Source of the DNA: Fragum whitleyi
Taxonomy: Eukaryota > Mollusca > Bivalvia > Cardiida > Cardiidae
DNA length: 64,000 nucleotides
Direction: 5' to 3'
Assembly (NCBI GenBank): GCA_948146395.1
Contig: OX411543.1
Span: forward strand, 34,553,058 to 34,617,057
Positions 1 through 14,100 of this stretch are shown one piece after another (position 1 is the stretch's first letter; every line of letters begins with the position of its first letter). The notes beneath the pieces are model-generated. The model was given only the letters and a program-made list of their open reading frames with translations, did no database searches and was not told the DNA's origin. Made by a program: the position numbers and the translations under genes.

Positions 1-1096
1 AGATGGGAAAAGTAATTTAACTTTACTTATTTTCAGTGGCGCAAAAGAGGCTATCTATCAAAATCAATGGTTATTTGCTTTTTCTCATGTATTCCTAGAT
101 TGCATGATTCCCCCATAATTAACTGAAACTGCTTTTTTTTTCAACGAAAAAATGTAAAGGGGTGGGGGAGTCTTTAAATATGGGTGCTCATCTTGGGTCA
201 GGGACTCTGCATATACTTGGTTCTGTGATCAGGTTTAAGGATGTGATTCAGACAAGCTGTTAGCCGACATAGCTTTTGCTAAAATAGCTGTATTTACAAC
301 TTTTTGGAAATGAAACCCAACATTGCCTAAGATTTCATCTCTTTCAAGTCTCAACTGCGAATATTGCTTTAGATTTCATGTCTTTCAAGTCTTAACTGGG
401 AATATTGCTGTAGATTTTACTTTTCAAGTCTAATCCCAATTTTACCCTGACGTTCAAACACAACAACAATGATGTTGTTTTAGCGGGAAAAAATAGCGTC
501 ATATTTCCCTAAAGTGTAAAATGACCTCATTTGCAGAGAGTAAAAAAAATGTCATCCAGGCGAGATTCTAAGCAAAATTGTGTAATTTTTAATTTAAGTC
601 TGATTCTTATCCAATTTATACATTCACTACAATCAAAATTTTGATAAAACTCGACAGAAATGAAATCAAGAAAACAGTAAATAAATGAAAATAAAAAAGA
701 AAACAAAATGGCTAAATCTCGTGAGATTATCATTCTCCATGTAGGCCACAATTACCACACAAATTTAAACTTTGATGGTATATGTATTTCATTTTGATTT
801 TGATTATTTAAATGTTTTACACGCGTTATCTAGAAGTGGCCAAAGCCTCAAAGCGCCCTTTGGGGGCTTTGCGTTACTTTTCCAGTATAATCCCTATACT
901 ATCATTTTTTTGGCGCCATGTATTCTGCCAAATGAAAAAAGAAAGTTCTATAATTATTTTTTATTTGCCATTAATTATGAAATTGGTGATTAGCAGCGCG
1001 AATCTTGATTACAGAGGTTTGTTAGTTCAATTACAAAAAATTATTTTAGTAGGCCAAGAAATATTTTTTCAAAATTTTGTGCTTCTATGTTTTCAG
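1..1096 (+). other. PPP6C first visible intron, upstream part
   Basis: AT-rich non-coding DNA. I looked for the missing first coding exon (residues 1-25 of PP6) and for a promoter-like GC-rich block and saw neither. Two copies of a TTTCAAGTCTTAACTGGGAA-type phrase (around 340-430) are a minor local duplication. Confidence 0.5.
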
Positions 1097-1192
1097 AGGC
1101 TTTGTGATATGGTATGTGAACTGCTGTTGGAAGAGTCCAATGTTCAGCCAGTCTCTACCCCGGTCACAGTATGTGGAGATATTCATGGACAG
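1097..1192 (+). CDS. PPP6C: PPP6C exon (residues 26-57)
   Basis: Preceded by acceptor TATGTTTTCAG and followed by donor GTAACT. 96 bp, phase 0 at both ends. Encodes [16 protein letters not shown] through GDIHGQ, which includes the first metal-binding motif. It starts at the Arg that follows Lys25 in animal PP6, so one short coding exon is missing upstream. Confidence 0.95.
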
Positions 1193-2145
1193 GTAACTAG
1201 AGCAGCTGGAGGAGAAATAAACATTTTCCTCTTGAAATGTTAAGTTCATAATCCCTCAATCAAATCTGACCTTTCTAATGAGTACCCATTTGATAGGGTT
1301 TGGTTGAGAAGTAACAGATTAAGGAGGGTTTTAGTCTGACATCTACAAAAAGGGGTCCAAAGGACTCAATAATTGGGATCTTAGGGGTCCTCTCTTGAGA
1401 TTTGGGAGTCCTTGCTTTAGATGCATCCTAGACTCCTTGTTTACCAGGTGGGACTCCTTCCATTTGCAAATGAGGAGTCTGGTGGACTCCAAGGGTATTA
1501 TTCATGAGAATATTTTGAAAAACAAATGCACAGAGCACTGTCCTTTCTAACACTTGTCAAAAATGTATATCTTTTCACAACAAAAGTTTTTGAAGAAAAC
1601 ATTTGCTTGCATCCTGAAGTGTTTTGAGAAAAGAACTCTTCTTTACAAGAACATTGTGGAAAAGAAGAAATTGCATATAACAAGCGATTTCTTCTTTTCT
1701 ATAAAGTTTTCCCCATTATGAATATTGGGACATTTACTTTGAGCTTAGACTCCTTGATTTCATGTGTTTGGAGTCCAACAGACTCCTTAATCTCAGGGGT
1801 AAGTGTCAAATCTCAAAATTTGATTAATATTATCAAACATGAACATCCTATTGATTTTTATGCCCCCGTATCGAGAGATCGGGGGTATATTGTTTTACTC
1901 ATGTGTCTGTCTGTCTGTCTGTCCGTCTGTCTGTCCATCCGTCTCTCTGTCCGTCCATCTGTCCAAAAACTTAACCCAAAAACTTAACCTTGCCAATATC
2001 TTCAAGCCTATTCAAGATACAAAGCTAATATTTGGCATGATGATAGATCTCAATGATCCCCATCCGCTGGTACCAAAGTCAAGGTCATGTGACAAGGTCA
2101 AGGTCATCTGTCATGGTCAAACTTTGAAAAAAAATGCCGTTACGA

Positions 2146-2176
<31 letters not shown>

Positions 2177-5100
2177 ACCAATGCAAAACAAAATTGGCTC
2201 TTAATATAGTTCTGTGCTGACCCCTCAAATTAAACAGTAGTGAAAAATACTTGTCAGAAGTAGTTTGTGTACAGATTTTCTGACAAAAGAGAAGTAGAGG
2301 AACCATTGCATTGTTCTTGCACATTGTGTTTTTACAGTTTTATTATCAATTTGCTCATAAATATTTTGCATATTTCAGTTTTATGACCTTATGGAGCTGT
2401 TTAAGACAGGGGGTCAGATGCCAGATACAAACTACATATTCATGGTAAGATTTCATAAAACTTTGTTTTATCATAGTAGGGTTTTAAGGGATCAAGGTTT
2501 CAAAAAAAAAGTAAAAAAAAAATGCTACTTTGAAAAAAAATCAAAAAATAAAAAAAAGTAATAAATTTTAAAAGATGAAAAAAAAAAAAAAGAAAAATGT
2601 GTGTAACAGGCAATTTCTTTTTTTACCACAATATTTTCTCCCTCAAAAGGTGATTTCTTTTCAAATTCCTCTCACTGTTTTATTCATGCTCTTTCAATTT
2701 CAAACAACCAAAAATATGAAAGAAAAAACAAACAAAACACCTTAAAAGATTTTAAACTAAACTTAACTTTGAATTTCAGTATAAAACTTATGATTTTTTT
2801 TCACTGTAGAAAAAGTCACAAATTAACCATTTTATACTCATGATACTGCATATACCATATTTCCCCTAATAAATGCTCCGAGGAGCTATATATAACATGG
2901 TCAGGGAGCTTTTTCTGATTTTGAAAAAAAAAACCACACACATTAAGATTGGTGTCTTTTAGGCCCCTTTCCCTTAAAGTTTGAGGTGAACTTCCTCATG
3001 TAAAAGTTTGTTTAGAGGAAATTTATCTCAAATTGGAGAAAGAGTCTCAAAAATTCCTAAAATTTAAGCTTTTGAATATGGGTTTTCTTAGAAAAAAATG
3101 TAGGGCTGCTACTACTAGGGAGGGCACTATTATTAGAGGAAATAAAGTACATGGTTTTATTTTTCTACAGGGAGACTTTGTGGATAGAGGATACTACAGT
3201 TTAGAAACATTCACTCTACTTCTCACACTGAAAGCAAAGTATGTTTTTCTTATTGAATTTTGATGTTAGTCCTGGAGTTGTAGAAGAAAGCCTGAAAATC
3301 AGTCAGAATCTTGTTTTGTTGCGAAAAGACATTGACATATTATCATATATATATCGTTAAAATCTTTAAAAAATCTCCTCCTCCGAAAACCATCTCTTGT
3401 TATTTAGTGTAAACTCTGAAAATCAATTTTCAAATTTAGAAAGATGGATAAAAACCAAACATCAGGCCTGTGGAGCGAATGAAATGCTCTAGCAGCTCTA
3501 GTTATTACAAAGGGTAGTAGGTAAGTCTGATTGATTTTATGCCCCTGCATAGATAGATTTGGGGGCATAGTTGTCACAATAATGACTTGGTATTGATGCA
3601 TTAGTGTGTCCATCTGTCTGTTACTGTATATTCTTGTTATCAACCGTTTTTTTAATGTATGTTATGAGAAATTATGCCCCTTTAATTATCAGCCTGCCAA
3701 AGTATTGTTGAAAGAAATTGTTCAACCTTAAAGAATTAGGATTGATTCATCCATTATTAAAAACTCAGCGTTTGGAATAAGAATATTTGCTGACTATCTT
3801 AGAAGGAATTTATCTATAGAGAGCATAGAGAAGACTCTGGCCTGACAGTGCGCATGCACAGACTGGCAAGAGGCTTTGTGCATATGTGAATTTGTTGCAT
3901 GACATGCAGACTCAACTTTTATTGAGAGGAGAAGGGAAGTAGGTAGAATTGAGTGAGAATAAATGGTTGAAGGAAATGAATGAAAGATCAGAAGGGCTGG
4001 GCAGGAACTACTGTAGGGGTAGTCAGTAATTGTGTTTTGTAATTTTTTCTAGATGGCCAGACAAGATAGTATTACTGAGAGGGAATCATGAAAGTCGACA
4101 GATTACGCAGATTTATGGTTTCTATGGTAATCTTAACTGTTTTTGAAATTTATCACACATCAAAATCAAAAGAGTTTACCGATGAACATGAAAGAGGGTA
4201 CAATTTGTAGGGTAGAAAATATTGTTGGAAAAGAAGAAAAAGCTTGCCACAACTTGACAAGCAATTTCTTCTATATCCTCAAAGTATTCTTTAGTATGAT
4301 ATCATGGGGGCATAAAGACATTATTGTACTAAACATTCTTATTGATATCATTTATTAAGTTTTGATATTGTTTTTACACCACTTTCAACATTTTTTCAGT
4401 AATATCACGGCACCTAACAATTGATTCCTGTTATTTCTAACACCAGTATTACCATTTCATTCTTTCCTAGCCTCCAGCTGCTATCAGTGAGAGTTCCATT
4501 AAAAACTGTAGAAATTTTGAAATCCAAATATTTGTCTGAAAAGGCTTATGGCTGCATTACTTCAGCTTTTACAAAAATAAGAGCAGGCATGATGTCTCAA
4601 AGGCCAAAATACAAAATGGATCTGTGTGAGACATATCTAACAATGTGAGCAAAGTAAAGACTCAGATCAGCTGTGCAGTCACACAGTCTGATCAAAGTCT
4701 TTACTTTGCATTATATTGGTAGATTTTGATTGTAAAGTTTCTAATCCAGCTCAAAGTCAATGGTTTTCTTGCACTACATGGATGATCAGACTATCTGATG
4801 ACTTTATATCAAGCACATATGAAATTGTTGGAAATATCACACACATATGAGCCTGTGCCTGGCATTTTCCAGCAATTCACATGTGGGTGAAGCAAAGACT
4901 AGCCTGCCTGTGTGTCTGCACAGTCTATCCAGAGTCTTCACCTTATGCTGTGTAGATAGATGAGGTCTAAAATTATCTTTAGACAGTCAGACAATCTTTT
5001 AAATTACACTTTGTAGTTTTCGGGCTGCAAAATGTTGGACCTTCACACACAAAATTATTGGAAATATTACACACAGGCTCAAATTGTATTCGCTTTTAGG

Positions 5101-8100
5101 TAAATGTAGGCAAGTTTATATTTTAAAATAAGAGTTACACCACTTTTAAAAATTTCAGATGAGTGCCAGACCAAATATGGAAATGCAAATGCCTGGAGAT
5201 ATTGCTGTAAAGTGTTTGATCTTCTAACTGTGGCTGCTGTGAGTTATATATATTTTTTATACACATGTCGTAGATGGGACGTATTATGGGATCACCTGTG
5301 ATGTCCGGTGTCCAGCATCTGGGCGCCGGCGGCGTGCACTTCTTTGTCCGGAGCATTACTGTGTAACCCTATGTCTGATTTTTAGCTCCACTGGCCAAAA
5401 GGCCAGCGGGCTATTGTCATGGCGGGGTGTCCATTGTCCTTGCGTCCGTCCGTCGGTAAACTTTTTTTTTAGCTCACCTGAGCACATAGTGCTCAAGGTG
5501 AGCTTTTGTGATCATTGAATGTCTGTCGTCCATCGTGTGTCGTCTGTCGTCCGTCATCAACAATCTTAGTGTTTACACTCTAGAGGCCACAAATATGGCC
5601 CAATCTTCATGAAACTTGGTCAGAATGTTTGCCAGGTCACAAGGATTAATCCTATTCAAAATGGGAAGGATCCATGCCATATCACGGGAAAAGGGGCCTT
5701 AATGACAATTTTCTTGTTTACACTCTAGAGGCCACAAATATGGCCCAATCTTTATGAAATTTGTTCAGAAGGTTGGCCAAGCCACAAGGATGATCCTTAT
5801 CGAAAATAGGTAGGATTTGCACCATATCACGGGAAAAGGGGCCTTAATGACAATTTTCTTGTTTACACTCTAGAGGCCACAAATATGGCCCAATCTTCAC
5901 GATACTTGGTCAGAATGTCGGCCAGGTCACAAGGATGAACCCTTTTGAAAATGGGAAGGATCCGTGCCATAACACGGGAAAAGGGGCCTTAATGACAATT
6001 TTCTTGTTTACACTCTAGAGGCCACAAATATGGCCCAATCTTTATGAAATTTGGTCAGAAGGTTGGCCAAGCTACAAGGATGATCCTTATCGAAAATGGG
6101 AAGGATCTTTGCCATATCATGGGAAAAGGGGCCTTAATGACAATTTTCTTGTTTACACTCTTGAGACCACAAATATGTCCCAATCTTTATGAAATTTTGT
6201 CAGAATGTTGGCCAGGTCACAAAGATGAACCCTATTTAAAATTGGAAAGATTCATGTCATATAACGGGAAAAGGGGCCTAAATGACTATTTTCTTTTAAG
6301 AGGCCACAAATATTGCCCAATCTTTATGAAACTTGGTCAGAATGTTGGCCAGGTCACATGAAACTTGTTTAGAAAAGGATAGAAATTTATGCAGCGATCA
6401 TAGAAATAGAGTTATGTTTTTCTTTGAAAAATTTAATGATCATTTAATGATCTTTCAAGTATTTAATTTTGCTAAGGGAGAAGTCAAAGAGACGAAGGTG
6501 AGCGATATAGGACCATCATGGTCCTCTTGTTGAAAATCTTCTCCTCATAAGGTAATGGATGGATTTCAATTAAATTTCACAGGAATCTTCCTTGGAATCT
6601 CTATCAGATTCCTTCAAAGAATTTTAATCCTTTGAAAATCATGGCTGTAGTAGGTGTGGCTTATTTCCATATATGGTATTAGGTGGCTTTTTTCAGAAAC
6701 TAATTGATGGATATAAAGCAAACTTCACATGAATTATCCTTGAGTGACCCTCTATCAGTCTACAAAAAAATATTGTGATCAGATGAAAATGTGTGTTTTA
6801 TGGGCGGAGGTCATTTCTCTATATGTTATATAGTGGAAACTTTGAAAATCATTTTCTCAGAGCCTAACTAATGGAAAACAACCAAATTTCATTTGAATGA
6901 TTCTTTGGTGATCCTTTACAAGTCTGTAAATATATATTGTGATCAGGTGAAAAATGTGTAATTTACGGGCGGAGGTCATTTCTCCATATATTATATAGTG
7001 AAAACTTTGAAAATCATTTTCTCATAATCTAACTGATGGATATCAAACATATTTCATTGGAATGATTCTTTAGTGATCCTTTATCAGTCTGCATAAATTT
7101 ATTGTGATCAGGTGGAAAATATGTATTTTATTGTCAGAGGTCATTTCTTTTGATATGTTATAAGGTGTAATTTAAATATAGGGTAAAACAAACTTTTTTC
7201 AAAGTTTAAACAGATGGATTTTAACCAAATATCATGGGAATTTTATTTCTGTGAAGTTATATCAGGCTGCAAAAAATATTTGATTAGATGAACAGCATGT
7301 TTTTTATTGTCAGAGGACATTTCAACATATAAAGTGAATATTTGATCATCTAAATGATTAATTTTTTAGACTTGTTAAATTTAATAGGTGTAAAGATTGT
7401 AGGTTAGAAGAAACATAAGCTTTGTTGGAATCCAAATGTGTAGAAACATTAGGTAAAATAGGGAGCCTGAGATACCCCCTGAGAGTAACTGGTCAGTTTA
7501 GTTGAACGAAGGGTGACTTGACAAAGAGGACAAGTGTTGTAAATTGGCCTTCTGCGGTTCAGAGTGGGGAAGAATAGATAGAGTTGACTGCACTCTAAGG
7601 CATTGGGCAGATTAATATATTGGATTTAATATTTTACTTCTTATTATCATTAGTTAGAATTTTGTTTGATAACAAACAATTATTGTAAAGTAACACCCTT
7701 ATAGAGGTGTTTAATGAAAAGCAGAAAGATCTACAATCAAAATTTTGTGGACAAAGTACCAGTTTATTGTGCAGTAACATTCTTTTAGTGTTGAAATTTT
7801 CATTTTTGGATTTCAAACAAATTTCATTTGAATGATCCTTGTTTAATACAGCCTGATCATCCTCTAATTATAATTATCAGGATATTCAGGCCTGTGGAGG
7901 GAATCAGGCGCTCAAGCGCCTCTAGTCTTGAAACTTGGCAGGTATATTCTTCTCCTCATAACGAAGTGAAGTGCGACAGAACCATAACTCTACCTAACCT
8001 AATTTTTGAGTAATTGCCCTTTATTTCTTATACGCCCGTCAAAGACGGGACGTATAATGGGATCACCCGTGGCGTCCGGGCGTCCGGCGGCGTCTTCTTC

Positions 8101-11100
8101 TTTGTCCCGAGCATAACTCTGTCACTTGAAGTCCGATTGACTTCAAACTTGGCAATTGTATTCTTTTCATCATTGCGGAGTGCAGTGCACAAGAACCATA
8201 ACTCTACCTGGCCTATTTTTTTAGTTATTGCCCTTTGTTGTTTTTCAGACTTGAATCTTGTCCGGAGTATATCTCTAAAAGTAAAATAGCTAGGATCATG
8301 AAACTTCATGGGTGTATAGATCTCACCAGGGGGAGTGCAGTGCACAAGAACTATAACTCTACCTGGCCTAATTTTTTGAGTTATTGCCCTTTGTTGTTTT
8401 TCATACTAGAATCTTGTCCGGAGTATATCTCTAAAAGTATAATAGCTAGGATCATGAAACTTCATGGGTGTATAGATCTCACCAAGGGGGAGTGCAGTGC
8501 ACAAGAACCACAACTCTACCTGGCCTATTTTTTGAGTTATTGCCCTTTGTTGTTTTTCAGACTTGAATCTTGTCCGGAGTATATCTCTTTCAGTATAATA
8601 GCTAGGATCATGAAACTTCATGGGTGTATAGATCTCACCAGGGGGAGTGCAGTGCACAAGAACTATAACTCTACCTGGCCTAATTTTTTGAGTTATTGCC
8701 CTTTGTTGTTTTTCTTACTAGAATCTTGTCCGGAGTATATCTCTAAAAGTATAATAGCTAGGATCATGAAACTTCATGGGTGTATAGATCTCACCAGGGG
8801 GGAGTGCAGTGCACAAGAACCATAATTCTACCTGGCCTATTTTTTGAGTTATTGCCCTTTGTTGTTTTTCAGACTTGAATCTTGTCCAGAGTATATCTCC
8901 AAAAGTATAATAGCTAGGATCATGAAACTTCATGGGTGTATAGATCTCACCAAGGGGGAGTGCAGTGCACAAGAACCATAATTCTACCTGGCCTATTTTT
9001 TGAGTTATTGCCCTTTGTTGTTTTTCAGACTTGAATCTTGTCCGGAGTATAACTGTAAAAGTATAATAGCTAGGATCATGAAACTTCATGGGTGCAAAAA
9101 TATATATTCAAAATAACCTCAGTTCTATTCAAACCCCCAGTTGATACTAATAGTCCGCGGGCCAGGAGGGGTCACCGTGCACCCCCCTAAGGGCTCTCGG
9201 AGAGTGGTATGGAAATGTTCATAGGACCTCCCTGAGTGAGAATCACGATGTTAACAGGTGGAAATTTTGGTTCTGACTGCCATTCCGAGTGGTTTTCTAG
9301 ATGGCAGCCAAGAATATATTCATTTCACCTTTGGTACACTATAGACGGATTTCGTTCATTTTAAATATTTTTTGAGACTCTAGAACATGTATATTTTGTG
9401 TTTTGGTAAAACCCTTAATTACTTAAAATGATTTTAAAGATCCCAACTTCCAAAATGGGAGATGGCAGCCATTTCTAGAAAAGATTTTTGCTATTTTTTC
9501 GATGGATGCAGTGAGATAAAAGTGTTCACCATGTACTACACCATATATCATATTACAAAGTGCTATGATGTTGTTGATATGACCTTTCCGAGTTCAAATC
9601 AAGTTGTTTACAGTCGATATGATGGGTCCTTACTGCCTTTCTCAGTGTTTTTCTAAATGGTAGCCACTAAAAATACAAATTAACCAGGAGGCTTTTTATA
9701 AGCACCCTTTGATTTTGAATCATATTAAAAGACCAAAACATGTATATTTTGCGTTCTTGAGACGATACCTATTAGTTAATGATAATTTGGATATCCAAAC
9801 GTCCTTTATGAGAGATGGCAGCCAGTTTAAGATAGATATTTTGCTATTTACTGTTGCATTCTATGAAAGATGAAGGGCCACCATGTACTTTGCAAAAAAT
9901 CCCATCTGATTGTGCCATGAAATTATTAATGCAACATCCCCAAGGTTGAATCAAGTTGTTTATAGTCGATATTTTGGGTCCCGACAGCCTTTTTGGGTGT
10001 CTACATGGCAGCCAATGCAAATACAAGTAAATAAATTAAAACCACTTGTATACTATCAACCTTTATTTTTGATCTTTAAGGACCAAAAACATATTTATTT
10101 GGTGTTCTAGCTACAAAATGAAAAAAACTAAATTCTATTTCAAAATCAAACATCCTGTATGGTAGATGGCAGCTAATCTTGAATATGAAATTTGCCAATT
10201 TTTGCTGCAGAGCATAAGGCAAGATGAGACGAACCATTCTAAAAACCCTTTTTGAGAGTGCAAAGGAATGTTTCACCGACCTCACTGAGTGAGAATCAAA
10301 TATCTTTTAATCGATATTTTTGGACCCGACTGCCTTTACGGACATAGATGGCAGCCAAGAAGATGCTTGAATTACATTAGAATCCCTATGCAAACATTGC
10401 TTCACATTTTAACTCATTTTTAGGACCAGACACCTACATGTATATTTAGCGTTTAAACTACCGTTCTTTACTATCAATTAATGTCGAAATTGAAATCCCA
10501 AAAATACTGAATTTTAAACATGAATTTAATTCGGGTGGGGGTGTCTGAAAAAGATTTATCAAATTAATTGTTCACAAGACCCTTTGCGGTAAAACCATGT
10601 ATATATATATTAACATTAGGTATCTTTGGTTTCACCTTCTAATAAACGTTTTCAAACTGAAAGGGAAACATATTTGATTTTTTGAAATTTTCCTCTTAGT
10701 TATCTAGGGATAATTTGATAATCCCGAAATTCCTCTCAAGCGAGATGGCAGCCAGATATTTATACGAATATGCCAAATTTATTTAGTTCGATATAGGAAT
10801 ACTTTAAAATTCGACCTAAAATGTCTGCCAAATTAAATAAATGTAAAAGAATCCGAAACAAATCCATCAATTGTGCTTATTTCAAAATCTTAAATTTGCT
10901 GAAGTCTGTTTTATTCATATTTCTCTTGAAGGGCTCAGCAGTGCTAATCCCTACGTAGCTGATATATTTAGAAATTCATAATGACATTTTGTTTAGGACG
11001 TTTATCTAGCATTAATTTATTTATTTTTAAAAAATAAAATGGCCTCCATTTGACCATATGGGAGTTTTTCTATATCGACTTTTCCAAAACATGTCTTTAA

Positions 11101-14100
11101 TATTGTTTGGAAATGTAAATCTGGATTTATCTGTTTTCTTTAAAAACATGCGTCCTGTTTGACAAAATAAACGCCTTACTTATTCTTAGAAGAAATGAAT
11201 ACTTTTTTGTGACGCAGCATTATATATGGACAAACGTTCATATTCATATCATGAAGTATACTTCGAAAGTGTCTTCAAAAACCACCCTTACAGACAATGA
11301 CTATATAGCATGAAGAAATATGTGCTATGATTGTCCTTTGATCAGGAAAATTATGTGAAACCTTCTTACAAATCCAGCAATAGTTTAATGAAATCCATGT
11401 ATTGATGTAGAGGGAGTAACATTTACAAGAAAAGTAATAATTATGCAGCTTTTTTGTGATTTGGAATGATGTCATCCATCCAACGGAGTTGATAAGCACA
11501 CATAGTCACATGATGAGGAACAGTCTGTGAAAGTTTCATGCAAACCCATCATTAAAGGCAAGACGAATGTGTTGACAGGAAATTTTACATCAAGCCCCCC
11601 CCCCCCCCTTTCCGTTACTCGGCAAAAAATCAGCAATCATCAACAAAATGAGTTTTGTTATTATATTCTGTGAAAGTTTCATGAAAGTATGTCTATAAAT
11701 GAAGTAAATGTTTTGAGGTAAAAAAACATTTTGTACTTGACACTAAGTCGAGTCAAAACCAATCTTTTTCATATCAGTGTTCCATTCATGGTATTTTTGA
11801 AGCACTAATTCAAAATGCCCCAAAATCATTAAAAAACGTTGAATTGACCAATTTTAACCACTCCGAAATCATTCAAAATTTTCCAATCATTCAATAATTC
11901 GATTAGCTTGGGTGGAATAGGAAGCCTTTGGTTGGTCCTGAAGACAAATATATCTTCTAATAGGACAATGCGTCATTATATTGTATAATTATGCTCAAGT
12001 TCGATTAAAAACAGAAAACATTTAAATCATTCTAAAGTCGCTTATGCTACTAACCCTTGTCAATCCACGATGTCCTTAATCGAAACAAGAAATTAACTAA
12101 CCTTTGTATAAACACACGGACTGACAGATGGAGAAAATGATACCAATATGCATCCATCTTTGACAGAAACGTACACATAAAGATGTTTTAACAGAAATTA
12201 TGACCTGACTGCCATTTCATATTTCAGATTTTATTTTATCACATATTTTCTCGGAGACAATTTAAAACTACCCTAATCCGTCAGGTGAAACAAAAGAAAC
12301 AGAATATTGATATCAGGGATATATGGTGAACAGCTTGATACTTTCCCCCTTCCACAGGAGTGACATGCCTACCCAACTAGTTTCAGAGACTATTACAGTT
12401 AAGTAAGCAGAATTACGCGTCTACAGTTGGCTGCTATCTTCATTTCAGTATGTTTGGTTTTTAGATTAGACACTAAATTGAAGAAATAATAAGAGCTGCG
12501 CTAAACTTAGGAGATTTGGTCGTGAAAATAAGATAAAAAATAGACCAATGTTAGCAAAGGGATTCTTATGTAATCTATACGATTTCTTGGCTGCCATCTA
12601 GAAAAAACATTCAGAAAGGCAGTCGGAACACCAAAAACATCTATTGATACTTTTTTTCTTCTCACTGATTTATATCGGTTAAACTTTTCATTTGTCCTAT
12701 CAGAGATGACCTTTATGATGATGATGGACTGAAAAAAAAACAGGCAAATTTCATATTCAAAACTGGCTGCCAACTATCATTCAGCATATTTGATCTTCAA
12801 AAAGATATTAGCTATTTCAGCATGTAGCAAGAGTACTAAATATTAAAAAAAAATGTCATTAAAGATAATAAAAAACATAGGTTGCTCATATAAAAGTTGT
12901 TCCAGTTCATTTACTTGTATTTACATTGGCTGCCATCTAGAAAAACATCCCAAAAAGGCAGTTGGGACTCAAAACATCTACTGTAAACAACTTGATTCAA
13001 CCTTTGGAAAGTTGAAGTAACAATTTTGTGGTACAATCAGAGAGGATTGATCGGCAAAGTACACGATCACCCTTCATATTTCACAGATTGCAGCAAAAAT
13101 AACAAAATTCCTATCTTAAACTGGCTGCCATCTCTAATAGAGGATGTTTGGATATCCAATTTAACATTACCTAATAGAAATTGTGACAAGAATGTAAAAA
13201 ATACCCTTTTTGGTCCTTAAGTATGATTTGAAATCAAGTATTATCCGTTAAGTGTCTCCTGGTTAATTTGTATTTTTAGTGGCTACCATTTAGAAAAACA
13301 CGGAGAAAGACAGTCAGGACCCATAATATCGACTGTTAACAACTTGATTTGAACTCGGGAAGGTCATATTAACAATATCATAGCACTTGCAGTATGATCT
13401 ATGGCGTATTACGTGGTGAACACTTTTATCTCATTGCATTCATCGAAAAGAATATAGCAAAAATCTTATCTAGAACTGGCTGCCATCTCCCATTTTGGAA
13501 GATTGGATCTTTAAAAACATTTTAAGTAATTAAGGGTTTTACCAAAACGCAAAATATACATGTTTTACACTCAAAAGATATTTAAAATGAACAAAATCCC
13601 TCTATAGTGAATCAAAGGTAAAATGAATTTATTCTTGGCTGCCATCTAGAAAAACCACTCGGAATGGCAGTCGGGACCCAAATTTCAACCTGTTAACACC
13701 GTGATTCTCACTCAGGGAGGTCCTATGAACATTTCCATACCACTCTCGGAGAGCCCTTAGGGGGGTGCACGGTGACCCCTCCTGGCCCACGGACTATAAG
13801 CAGTGTGACGGGCGTATCTTGTGACAGTTTGGCACCTTGTTTTATTGTTGGATCTTGTCCGGAGCATATCTCTAAAAGTATAGAAGCTACAATCATGAAG
13901 CGTGATGGGTTGATAGATCTCATCAAGGGGGAAGTGCAGTGCAAAAGAACCATAACTCTACCTGGCTTGTAACTATATATTGTAAAGTATAAAGGCACTT
14001 TCAACAATTTAGAAAAGGAGTGTTGAATTATTATGTTTCCACTCTTTGTAAGACAAAGTTTTTACATCACTTGATTTTCTTTCTCACCAATCTTTCTTAG

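Larger units (their letters stand above)
5268..8025 (+). mobile_element. HINE family H copy 1, split by family B
   Basis: The 5' part (5268-5379) has GATGGGACGTATTATGGGAT and CGCCGGCGGCG. The matching interior resumes at 7926 (TTGAAACTTGGCAGGTATATT, AACCATAACTCTACCTAACC) and stops at about 8025. The two halves together align with 8028-8230, so the 2.5 kb between them (5380-7925) is an insertion. Confidence 0.65.
8028..13846 (+). mobile_element. HINE family H copy 2, split by a long inverted-arm element
   Basis: Starts TTATACGCCCGTCAAAGAC with a GACGGGACGTATA hairpin and GGCGTCCGGGCGTCCGG. The 3' terminus GTGACGGGCGTATCTTGTGA with a T-rich end lies at 13806-13846. ATACGCCCGTC and GACGGGCGTAT are the inverted pair. 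The interior (about 8130-9090) is a tandem array (next entry). The 9151-13796 element is inserted between array and 3' end. A further stray unit of the array follows at 13847-13975. Confidence 0.6.

Noticed and set aside
812..1243. 143-codon frame containing the first PPP6C exon
   Set aside because: Only 1097-1192 is exon; the rest reads through intron on both sides past a clear acceptor and donor.
8028..9089. Open frames of 83-196 codons with repeated LESCPEYIS or [10 protein letters not shown] segments
   Set aside because: They are the translation of a 156-bp tandem minisatellite inside a HINE, open because 156 is divisible by 3; both strands are open.
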